Part shown: positions 1-6,110 of the stretch, piece after piece
Numbering within the stretch: position 1 is the stretch's first letter
How the letters are laid out: each line of letters starts with the position of its first letter
NCBI GenBank assembly: GCA_036557785.1
Contig: DATBGZ010000042.1
Location: forward strand, 1-14,054
Source: DATBGZ01 sp036557785
Lineage (GTDB): Bacteria; Actinomycetota; Actinomycetes; Mycobacteriales; Micromonosporaceae
Reading direction: 5' to 3'
DNA length: 14,054 bases
Position numbers and translations under genes: made by a program
Notes under the pieces: model-generated
The model's input: only the letters and a program-made list of their open reading frames with translations
What the model was told of the DNA's origin: nothing
Databases searched by the model: none

Positions 1-83
1 GCACCACCGCGACCACCGAGACCGAGCAGGCTGGCCATGGCCAGCAGGCCGGCCATGCCCAGCAGCGGGACCCGAATCAGCAC
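1..83 (-). CDS. Possible N-terminus of a membrane protein, cut by the window edge
   Basis: On the minus strand a GTG at 83 opens a frame that reads to the window edge without a stop (about 27 codons). It is strongly hydrophobic (VPLLGMAGLLAMASLLGLGG), as expected for a first membrane segment. An in-frame stop (TGA) lies just upstream at 93-95, so the gene, if real, starts here. No clear Shine-Dalgarno sequence precedes the GTG. It would be co-oriented with, and 63 nt downstream of, the cupin gene at 147-518. The stretch includes a perfect 14-bp palindrome at 31-44 (CTGGCCATGGCCAG), which may simply reflect the Leu/Ala/Met codons. The identity is unknown and the gene itself is uncertain. Confidence 0.25.
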   Translation of the reverse strand, partial: MLIRVPLLGMAGLLAMASLLGLGGRGG

Positions 84-146
84 GACCAGAAATCATCGAC
101 GGTCATCGTGTCCCGCTACCGGGTCCACGAGATCAGGCTAAGTGGG

Positions 147-518
147 CTACTTCTGCCTGGCGTAGTCCGAAACGTCGCCAAAGTCGATAAATATGCATGC
201 CTCGTTGCCAACGACTTCGGCATCATGCCCCGCCGGAATCGCAGCGATCTGGCCGGCGCTGATGTCCTGCTCCGATCCGTCCGCCATGCTGATCCGCATG
301 CGACCCTGCTCGACATAGCCGAAATGCGATACTTCGCAAAGGTTGGTCTGGGCGATGGGCTTGACGTTGACCGACCACCGCCATCCGGGCTCGAAGTGAC
401 CTCGAGCCACCGGTCGCCCGAGCACCATGACGATGTCCGCCATGCCCTTACCTTCGAACGCCCGCGTTTCATCCGGCTTGTCGAAGCTCTTGATCTCCAG
501 TTGAGTCACGTCGACCAC
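147..518 (-). CDS. Small cupin-domain protein
   Basis: This 123-residue protein has a single cupin fold and no signal peptide or membrane segment, so it is probably cytoplasmic. Visible signs are the FEPGWRWS stretch (strand plus aromatic pocket), the second-half motif around YVEQGRMRISMADGS with a G-rich turn, and SAGQIAAIPAGHDAEVVG, which matches the cupin motif 2 pattern (G-x5-P-x-G-x-x-H). It resembles a family of about 120-residue actinobacterial cupins whose members begin with a VTxLxIKSFDxPDETR-like stretch. The ligand and reaction are unknown. The start chosen is GTG 518, with only a weak G-rich stretch upstream; this start lies inside the permease reading frame. A DevR-like palindromic element at 584-605 could drive it independently of the transporter operon. 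Family assignment is good, function unknown. Confidence 0.85.
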   Translation of the reverse strand: MVDVTQLEIKSFDKPDETRAFEGKGMADIVMVLGRPVARGHFEPGWRWSVNVKPIAQTNLCEVSHFGYVEQGRMRISMADGSEQDISAGQIAAIPAGHDAEVVGNEACIFIDFGDVSDYARQK

Positions 519-1527
519 CCCCGATACCAGCGCCGGGCCATCCCCGCCGCCGATTTGAGGCTATGCCGCCCGCCCGCCCGGTCGCCCAAAGTCCCACTAA
601 AGTGGCGCACCCGCGGCTCCTCGCATCGGTCACCCGTGACGTCGGGTAGGAGCGGGTGCGTAGCCGGCCGAGTCGGGTTCGCCCGGCGCCGATGAGGCGG
701 CATACCAGGTAGATGGAGAACGAAATGGTGGTGACGTAGGGACTGATGGGGATCGTGCTGCCCAGGGCAAGCAGTATGCCGCCGACGACTGAGGTGGTGG
801 CGAAGACGACCGAGAGCAGGGTGACCAGGTGGGGTGAGGCGCTGACCCGTGCGGCGGCGGCTGCGGGAGTGCAGATGATGGTCAGGACGAGCAGGGCGCC
901 GACGACCTGGACCGACATCGCGACGGTCAGCCCGAGCAACAGCATGAAGACGGGTGAGAGGGCGGCCACGGGTACGCCGCGGGCCGCCGCGATCTCTGGG
1001 TCGGTGCTGGCGAAGACCAGGGGTCGCCAGGTGACGGCGAGACCGAGCAGAACGACGACGGAGGTTCCGGCGAGCCAGGCCAGTTTCGGGTCGTCGATGG
1101 CGACGATCTGGCCGGTCAGCAGTCCGAACTTGTTCGCGGCCCGTCCTTTGTAGAGGGCGAGAAACAGGACCCCCAGGCCAAGGCCGAAGGGCATGAGCAC
1201 GCCGATGACCGAGTTCCGGTCGCGGGCTCGGCTGCCGAGCAGCCCGATCGTGAGCGCCGCGATGATCGACCCGACGAGCGAGCCGATCACGACGTTGGCT
1301 CCGATGAGTAGTGTGAACGCGGCACCGGCGAAGGAGAGTTCGCTGACGCCGTGGACGGCGAATGGCAGGTCGCGCATGATGACGAACCTGCTGACCAGAC
1401 CGCCGATGACGCCCAAGACGGCTCCGGCGATGACTGAGTTGTGTAGCAGAGCGAGCAGTTGGCCGTAGTGCGAGAAGTTGAAGAGCTGATGCCAGGTGCC
1501 GACCGGGCCGGAGGCGAGGGTGCTCAT
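469..1527 (-). CDS. znuB: Metal (Zn/Mn) ABC transporter permease with an anomalous C-terminal tail
   Basis: This is the integral membrane subunit of an ABC-3 family (ZnuB/MntB-type) importer. It has about eight hydrophobic segments from residue 30 to 280, including NSVIAGAVLGVIGGLVSRF, the conserved FAVHGVSELSFAGAA stretch near residues 56-70, GALLVLTIICTPAAAA near 210-225 and the final ISPYVTTISFSIYLVCRLIG near 261-280. It starts at ATG 1527, overlapping the ATPase stop by ATGA, which implies translational coupling. The family is usually 280-300 residues, but this frame runs to 352. The last 60-70 residues (from about 675 down to 469) are Arg/Gly/Ser-rich, non-conserved-looking and overlap the cupin start by 50 nt. 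The original stop was probably lost, or the reading frame has shifted near the end. The metal is not decided by sequence; znuB is a family-level symbol. Confidence 0.9.
   Translation of the reverse strand: MSTLASGPVGTWHQLFNFSHYGQLLALLHNSVIAGAVLGVIGGLVSRFVIMRDLPFAVHGVSELSFAGAAFTLLIGANVVIGSLVGSIIAALTIGLLGSRARDRNSVIGVLMPFGLGLGVLFLALYKGRAANKFGLLTGQIVAIDDPKLAWLAGTSVVVLLGLAVTWRPLVFASTDPEIAAARGVPVAALSPVFMLLLGLTVAMSVQVVGALLVLTIICTPAAAAARVSASPHLVTLLSVVFATTSVVGGILLALGSTIPISPYVTTISFSIYLVCRLIGAGRTRLGRLRTRSYPTSRVTDARSRGCATLVGLWATGRAGGIASNRRRGWPGAGIGGGRRDSTGDQELRQAG
584..605 (-). promoter_or_regulatory. DevR/DosR-like palindromic element upstream of the cupin gene
   Basis: Read on the minus strand, the site has CCACTTTAGTGG (594-605) followed at once by GGGACTTTGGGC (584-595). 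The first is an inverted repeat with perfect 5-bp arms around a 2-bp centre. The second resembles a half or degenerate form of the GGGACT-WW-AGTCCC box bound by DevR/DosR-type response regulators in actinobacteria. The element ends about 66 nt upstream of the cupin GTG at 518, a reasonable distance for an activator site. Similarity to the DevR consensus is by eye only, and no promoter hexamers are evident. It lies inside the nominal permease frame, which supports the view that this stretch is really intergenic. Confidence 0.35.
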
Positions 1528-2363
1528 GGGCGTACCGATTCGTCGGTCGCGGGGTCGGGGTTGTGCACCGGTTCGGCCTGCGCTGGGACACCGGCGACGA
1601 GGATGCGTCCGCCGGCGCGGATGACCTCGACCGGGGCCGAGTAGAGGCGGCTGAGCGTCTGCGATGTCAGCACCTTGTCGACGGTGCCGACCACGCCGCG
1701 GCCGGCGCCGAGGTAGAGCACGCGGTCTGCGTGGGGCAGTACCGGGTTGATCTCGTGGGTCACGAAGATGACCGTTGTCCCGTGCTCACGGTGCCGGCGG
1801 TCGATCAGCGCGGTCACCATGGACTGGCTGCCGGGATCCAGCGACAACAGTGGCTCGTCGCAGAGCAACAGGTCCGGCTCGCCGACGAGCGCTTGGGCGA
1901 TGCGGATGCGTTGGTGCTCGCCGCCGGAGAGTAGGCCGACCGGGACCTCGGCGAGGTGGGTCGCGTCGGCGGCGGTGAGGGCCTGGTCGATGCGGCGGCG
2001 TCGCTCGGGGCTCGGCCAGCCGATCCCCCAGCGGTGGCCGGTCAGGCCGGCCGCGATGAGGTCGCGGCTGCGCACGGGCAGGTACGGGTCGCCCCGGCGC
2101 TGCTGCGGCACGTAGCCGATGTCGTGACTACCACGCCTGGGTCGACCGCCCAGTACCTGGACCGTGCCTTGTGTCAGCGGACGCAGGCCGAGTAGCACCT
2201 GCAGCAGGCTGGTCTTGCCCGATCCGTTCGCGCCCACCACGGCCAGGAACTCGCCCGCGGGCACCTCGAGGTCCACATCGGACCAGAGCCGCCGGGTGCC
2301 GACCCGAAGCCCGGCCCTCGCCAGCCGTACGGCCGGGGCCTGAGTCGATGGTTGCGTCGTCAT
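1524..2363 (-). CDS. znuC: Metal (Zn/Mn) ABC transporter ATP-binding protein
   Basis: This 279-residue cytoplasmic ATPase powers the importer. All nucleotide-binding motifs are visible: Walker A GANGSGKTS (residues 44-52), Q-loop in YVPQQRR (84-90), signature LSGGEHQR (145-152), Walker B LLLCDE (165-170) followed by a D-loop-like SLD (174-176), and the H-loop histidine in VTHE (203). It looks complete and functional. It starts at ATG 2363, 7 nt after the binding-protein stop codon, and ends overlapping the permease ATG. The ribosome-binding site is weak, consistent with coupling to the upstream gene. The C-terminal 60 residues (after ALIDRRHREHG and the H-loop) include GAGRGVVG and a Pro/Asp-rich end, as is common in actinobacterial homologues. 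Zn versus Mn cannot be told from this subunit. Confidence 0.95.
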   Translation of the reverse strand: MTTQPSTQAPAVRLARAGLRVGTRRLWSDVDLEVPAGEFLAVVGANGSGKTSLLQVLLGLRPLTQGTVQVLGGRPRRGSHDIGYVPQQRRGDPYLPVRSRDLIAAGLTGHRWGIGWPSPERRRRIDQALTAADATHLAEVPVGLLSGGEHQRIRIAQALVGEPDLLLCDEPLLSLDPGSQSMVTALIDRRHREHGTTVIFVTHEINPVLPHADRVLYLGAGRGVVGTVDKVLTSQTLSRLYSAPVEVIRAGGRILVAGVPAQAEPVHNPDPATDESVRP

Positions 2364-2370
2364 CGATGAG

Positions 2371-3270
2371 CTACCGGAGCGCTGTCTCGATCGCGCTGAG
2401 GTTATCGCTCATCCAGCCGATGTAGTCCTCGCCCGTCGGCAGCGTCTCGGTGACCGGGACAACCGGGATGTTGTTGGCGACCGCGGCCGCCTTGACCTGC
2501 TCGGTCTCGGGACCCGCGGTCTGCTCGTTGTATGCCAGCAACGCGACCTGGTGCGAGGTGAACAGCGCTAGCGTCGCCTGCAACGCGGATACGGGTACGT
2601 CTGTGCCCTCCTCGATCGCCTCGCTGAACTCGGGTGGAGTGAGGTTGGTCAGCCCGGCGGCTTCGAGCAGGTACAGCGGTACCGGCTCGGTGACCGCTAC
2701 GCCGGCTCCGCTGTGGACAGCGGCCAGCGCGGTCTCCCGGCGGGTAAGGGCAGCGAGGTCGTTCTTGAACGCGGTGGCGTTGGCCGCGAAGGTTGCCGCA
2801 TCCTCGGGGTCGCGGGACGAGAGCGCCGAAGCCAGAGCGTCGGCGAACCGACCCATGGTAGGAAAGTCGTACCAGACGTGCTCGTTGAGCTCGCCTCCCG
2901 CGGCGGCGGCCTTGCCCGACAGCTCCACCACGTTGATCGTGGCAGCGGCGGCGTTGTTCGCCGAGGACAGCATCGTGTCGACGAAGTCGTCGTAGCCGCC
3001 GCCGTTCTCGACGATCACGTCGGCTTGGGACAGGGCGAGCAGGTTCTGTGGGTTTGCTTCATAGGAGTGTGGATCAGCGGCCGGGTCGCTGATGAGAGAT
3101 GTGACAGCGACCGCGCTTCCACCGACTCGCGCAGCAACATCGCCATAGACGTTAGTCGACGCCACCACAGACAGCATCCGCCGTCCGATCGACGAGCCGT
3201 CGGACGAGCATGCCGACGAGGCGGCGATCAGGACGCACGCCGCGAAAACCAACCCTAGACGTGCCTTCAC
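2371..3270 (-). CDS. znuA: Metal (Zn/Mn) ABC transporter substrate-binding lipoprotein
   Basis: This is the extracytoplasmic cluster-9 (ZnuA/TroA-type) binding protein, 299 residues from the GTG at 3270. That start is preferred over an upstream in-frame TTG (3321). It has a GGAGG ribosome-binding site 5 nt away (3276-3280 on the plus strand), and it gives a clean lipoprotein signal: KAR, a hydrophobic core, then lipobox ASSAC with the lipidated Cys at residue 21. Likely metal ligands are His68 in DPHSYE and His131 in EHVWYD, with carboxylates further on around EFSEAIEEGTD and the YNEQTAG segment. The His-rich loop common in Gram-negative ZnuA is absent, so metal preference is open. It is the first gene of the transporter operon; the ATPase follows after 7 nt. 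Confidence 0.92.
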   Translation of the reverse strand: MKARLGLVFAACVLIAASSACSSDGSSIGRRMLSVVASTNVYGDVAARVGGSAVAVTSLISDPAADPHSYEANPQNLLALSQADVIVENGGGYDDFVDTMLSSANNAAAATINVVELSGKAAAAGGELNEHVWYDFPTMGRFADALASALSSRDPEDAATFAANATAFKNDLAALTRRETALAAVHSGAGVAVTEPVPLYLLEAAGLTNLTPPEFSEAIEEGTDVPVSALQATLALFTSHQVALLAYNEQTAGPETEQVKAAAVANNIPVVPVTETLPTGEDYIGWMSDNLSAIETALR

Positions 3271-3461
3271 GCCCGCCTCCGCCACGCTGCTGTCGGTAAT
3301 GGTTCCCAGTTCCGGAAACAAACTAGCATCACAGGCCGGAGCGCGCCACTACTGGAGATAGTTTTCGTTCCCATGTTGACGGCGCCCACCGCCCAGGCCC
3401 CGGCCGTAGGCCTGGAGAGTAGGCAAACGGGCGTCGTAGGAGTGGCGCTCAGCGCGATCCG
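3271..3461 (-). promoter_or_regulatory. Upstream region of the metal-transporter operon
   Basis: This gene-free interval is expected to carry the operon promoter. It includes the GGAGG ribosome-binding site for the binding protein (plus 3276-3280), a small palindrome GTTCCGGAAAC around 3310, and a relatively AT-rich block at 3355-3375. Operons of this type are usually controlled by Zur or a DtxR/MntR-type repressor. I looked for a Zur-type palindrome and found only a poor partial match in the AT-rich block, so no operator is claimed. Promoter hexamers could not be assigned with confidence. Confidence 0.4.
3393..3415. terminator. Possible hairpin downstream of the YibE/F gene
   Basis: CCAGGCC (3393-3399) pairs with GGCCTGG (3409-3415) across a 9-nt loop. 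It lies about 46 nt past the stop codon of the minus-strand YibE/F gene and before the metal-transporter operon. It could be a GC-rich, T-tract-less terminator of the kind seen in actinomycetes. No run of T follows on either strand, so the role is uncertain. Confidence 0.3.
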
Positions 3462-4850
3462 TTAGATGCCGTCGTCCCAGGGTGTGGTGATGCTGCGACG
3501 GTCGGCGACGAGCGCGGCGACGGTTGGGTCGGTACCAATCCTGGGCCGGCTTGGACGTGGCCGTGACGCACGTGTGACAGTGAGCATCGCGGCCAGGCCT
3601 GTGGTGATGGGCACGGCGCTGATGAGTCCCAGGCTGCCGACCACGCTACGCACGATCTCTTGTGCCGCTAGCTGACCGGTGATGATGGTTCCGATGTGGC
3701 TGCCGCCGGCATAGATGAGTAGCAGCAATGGCAAAGAGGCGCCAGCGTAGGCGAGGACGAGCGTGTTCACGACCGAGGCGATGTGGGCGCGGCCGACCCG
3801 GGAAGCGGATCGAAACAGTTGCAGTCGAGACATCCTGGGGTTCGCCGCGTGGAGCTCGCCGACGGTAACGGCCTGGGTCACGGTGACGTCGTCGAGGACC
3901 CCGAGCGAGCCGATGATGATCCCCGCGAGGAGCAGGCCGCGTAGGTCGACGGTGCCGTAGTAGAGCGCCAAGTCGTAGTCGTCTTCGCTGGTCACCCCGG
4001 TCAGGTGCGTGGCCGATGCCGCGAGTGTGGCCGCGACTCCGGTGATGACGAGGCTGACCAACGTGCCCAACACGGCGACCGTTGTATTGACGTTGATGCC
4101 GTGCGTGAGATAGAGCACGGCAAACATGATGGCGGCGGAGCCTACGACCGCTACCAGCACCGGATTGCGTGCCTGCATGATGTCCGGCACAACGAACAGC
4201 AACAGCACCGCGAAACTGATCGCGAGTCCGCCGAGCGCCGCCAACCCCCGCAAGCGCGCGAAGATGATCGTTGCTCCCGCGAAGATCAGGACGATTACGA
4301 ACAGCTGCGTGCCGCGCTGATTGTCAGCAATATCGTAGAAGCGCACGCTCGGGTTGTCAGGATCGACTACCTCGGTTACCAGGACGTCGTCGCCGACCCG
4401 CACATCTGGCGCGCCTGGTCCGGCAGGTATCTGGGTCATGATCACCGATCCGGCGTCCGGACCCCCGGTGAGCTTGACGTCGACGGTTCCGCAGCGCATC
4501 GCCACCTGCCCGATCTGGGCGTCGGGCGGATCTGGCGGACATTGCTGCTCGGTGACCGCGACGACGCGCCCGGGGAGGTTGGGCGGGCCGGCCTGCTCGC
4601 TGTTGTGCGCCGGTCGCGGCCAGAGCACGATCAGTGCGACCAGGGTTGAGGCAACCAACGGCGCGACAATCCCCGCCAGCACCAGACTCAACCGGCGATC
4701 CGCGCCGATCAACCGGCTGGCCGCCGCAACGAATCTCGGGCGTGGCCGAGCCCACCACGCCGTCCGCGTCTTCTCGGCGGGAGGCGGACCTGCGGGCGAC
4801 GGCACGATGGGTCGGTCCCGCCCGCGCGGAGTCTGCGCACCCGTCGTCAT
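3462..4850 (-). CDS. YibE/F family integral membrane protein
   Basis: The protein is 462 residues from the ATG at 4850; an in-frame ATG at 4883 would add 11 residues of unconvincing sequence (MGWCALVGSPH). A Pro/Arg-rich cytoplasmic N-terminus precedes a membrane segment at about 56-77. An extracytoplasmic stretch follows (about 80-180) with a predicted beta-rich VGDDVLVTEV region. At least seven more hydrophobic segments then run from about 183 to 425. The family hallmark LGVLDDVTVTQ sits near residues 316-326, after YYGTVDLRGLLLAGI. YibE/F proteins are conserved in Firmicutes and Actinobacteria, but their transport or other function is not established. It is transcribed divergently from the DUF3626-like gene and lies upstream of, and co-oriented with, the metal transporter. 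The family call is firm; the substrate is unknown. Confidence 0.9.
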   Translation of the reverse strand: MTTGAQTPRGRDRPIVPSPAGPPPAEKTRTAWWARPRPRFVAAASRLIGADRRLSLVLAGIVAPLVASTLVALIVLWPRPAHNSEQAGPPNLPGRVVAVTEQQCPPDPPDAQIGQVAMRCGTVDVKLTGGPDAGSVIMTQIPAGPGAPDVRVGDDVLVTEVVDPDNPSVRFYDIADNQRGTQLFVIVLIFAGATIIFARLRGLAALGGLAISFAVLLLFVVPDIMQARNPVLVAVVGSAAIMFAVLYLTHGINVNTTVAVLGTLVSLVITGVAATLAASATHLTGVTSEDDYDLALYYGTVDLRGLLLAGIIIGSLGVLDDVTVTQAVTVGELHAANPRMSRLQLFRSASRVGRAHIASVVNTLVLAYAGASLPLLLLIYAGGSHIGTIITGQLAAQEIVRSVVGSLGLISAVPITTGLAAMLTVTRASRPRPSRPRIGTDPTVAALVADRRSITTPWDDGI

Positions 4851-5071
4851 GTGTGGCGACCCTACTAGTGCGCACCACCCCATGCCCGTCTCAGGCGGTT
4901 AGCCGGCGTGGCTGTCCGGGCCGGACGGCATCAGGACTCGTCGTCGACGTCGGGTCCGACTCCCGGATGATCCAGCAGTGGGGACGCCGAGCGCATTGTC
5001 AGCTTTGAGCCTGTCGATGCGGTCGCATCCCTCGCGACCGCCGTCCCTGGAGCCGGGCGATACTGGTACGT
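4851..5071. promoter_or_regulatory. Divergent intergenic region between YibE/F and DUF3626 genes
   Basis: This ~220-bp region must hold the promoters of two divergent genes. It contains a near-perfect inverted repeat GTCCGGGCCGGAC (4914-4926; 6-bp arms, single-base centre), a possible operator or just GC-rich self-complementarity. An AGGG (about 8 nt upstream on the minus strand) is the best ribosome-binding candidate for the YibE/F ATG at 4850. For the DUF3626 start the only candidate is GGAG at 5049-5052, which is too far (about 19 nt) to be strong. No promoter hexamers were assigned. Confidence 0.35.
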
Positions 5072-5935
5072 ATGGTCGCGTGGGAACGAGCGCTGGCTCA
5101 CGTTTCCGCGCTCACCACGGGTGAGCCTGGCGATCCATCGTGGCGGGTGACTCTGCAGTTTCATCCTGATCGGCTCACGCCTACGCCGGCGGGACCCGTG
5201 CCGATCCTTGCTGAGATGGCGCGGACTGGGGTCTACCGATCCCAGTTCGAGACGGGAACGAGCAATGGTGGCCTCACCGCACATGAGGGTGGGGATCGGT
5301 GGCGGTGGGAAAGCCGCATGTTCGCCGGCGTATACGATCGCGAACCGGCGGCCGCGCGGCCCAAGTACGGCGCGCTGAACTTTCGTGGGCGCCTGATCGG
5401 CGGATCGCCACGTTTTGGCTCCGCCTATCTGCGTCTGGACCCGCGCGTGCTTAGCCGCACAACGTTCTGCTACCCGGACAGCGTCTTCGAACCGGAACGG
5501 TTCGCCGTGGCGTCGAGCCTGTCCACCGTGGTGGCATGCGCCCGCGCGCGAGACCATGACCCGCGTACCTGGGATCCGCTCGACGACTACGTCGAGGCGC
5601 ACGTGCATGGCGTGGTTCAACTCGACCGCGATGTCGAGGCCCTCGTCCTCGACCCGTGCTATCGGGGGACGGAGGTCGAGACGTTGTCGGGGAGACTGGA
5701 CTGCGCCGTGCAGTGGCACGGTGGCTTCATCCTGGACACGACCACGCTGCGCCAGCACCCCGACTATCGCGGTGCCGAGTTAGTGGCGCTCGGTGTGGCG
5801 TTGGCCCGTGACGACCGCTTGGACCCACGCATCATCGGTGACGCTGCCCGCACGGGCGCGTACAACCTCCAGTCGCTCAAGCGCGTCTGGCACTACATCG
5901 CTCGCTTCGGCAGCCCGGAGATGCCCCGGCCGTAG
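5072..5935 (+). CDS. DUF3626 domain-containing protein
   Basis: This 287-residue soluble protein has no signal peptide. It opens with an ERALAHV helix (5-11) followed by the hallmark FHPDR (30-34). Next come the polar YRSQFETGTSNGG stretch (55-67), PKYGALN (97-103), FGSAYLRL (115-122), an FCYPDS segment (132-137) and DDYVEAHVHG (171-180). This order of motifs fits the DUF3626 family, of uncharacterised function. The separated Arg, Ser/Thr-rich and Glu motifs suggest, as inference only, an ADP-ribosyltransferase-like arrangement. The ATG at 5072 is the first usable start; an in-frame TGA lies at 5006-5008. It is divergent from YibE/F and 175 nt upstream of the LAL regulator on the same strand, and may be part of that regulator's circuit. 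Confidence 0.8.
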   Translation: MVAWERALAHVSALTTGEPGDPSWRVTLQFHPDRLTPTPAGPVPILAEMARTGVYRSQFETGTSNGGLTAHEGGDRWRWESRMFAGVYDREPAAARPKYGALNFRGRLIGGSPRFGSAYLRLDPRVLSRTTFCYPDSVFEPERFAVASSLSTVVACARARDHDPRTWDPLDDYVEAHVHGVVQLDRDVEALVLDPCYRGTEVETLSGRLDCAVQWHGGFILDTTTLRQHPDYRGAELVALGVALARDDRLDPRIIGDAARTGAYNLQSLKRVWHYIARFGSPEMPRP

Positions 5936-6110
5936 TTGGCCGCGCCGCTTGCACCGCGCCGCGCGAAGTTCGTGGACGTCGATGCAAGCTTCCGGGACAG
6001 AACCCAGAGCTACGCTCAGCCGACGATCTTTGTGATGTGGCGGCCTGGACCGCCGTCTATCTGTCGATCAACGACTGAGCCGATGACGACAACGCGGCAG
6101 CCTGCCGCAA
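5936..6110 (+). promoter_or_regulatory. Intergenic region upstream of the LAL regulator, with a hairpin at the start codon
   Basis: The region is non-coding. Its notable element is a perfect hairpin, GCGGCA (6094-6099) and TGCCGC (6103-6108) around a 3-nt loop, ending 2 nt before the annotated ATG at 6111. No Shine-Dalgarno sequence precedes that ATG. The hairpin could be a terminator of the DUF3626 gene, an operator, or a translation-blocking structure. It could also mean the real regulator start is further downstream. Confidence 0.4.

Noticed and set aside
31..44. Perfect 14-bp palindrome CTGGCCATGGCCAG
   Set aside because: Lies in a probable Leu/Ala/Met-rich coding stretch where such palindromes arise by codon choice; no other support for a binding site.
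506..1591. Long minus-strand open frame antiphase to the metal permease
   Set aside because: Arg/His/Pro-rich composition typical of a shifted frame of a GC-rich gene; the permease frame holds all conserved sequence.
3350..3376. Possible Zur box in the AT-rich block upstream of the metal operon
   Set aside because: Only a partial match to the actinobacterial Zur palindrome; no second arm, so not called an operator.
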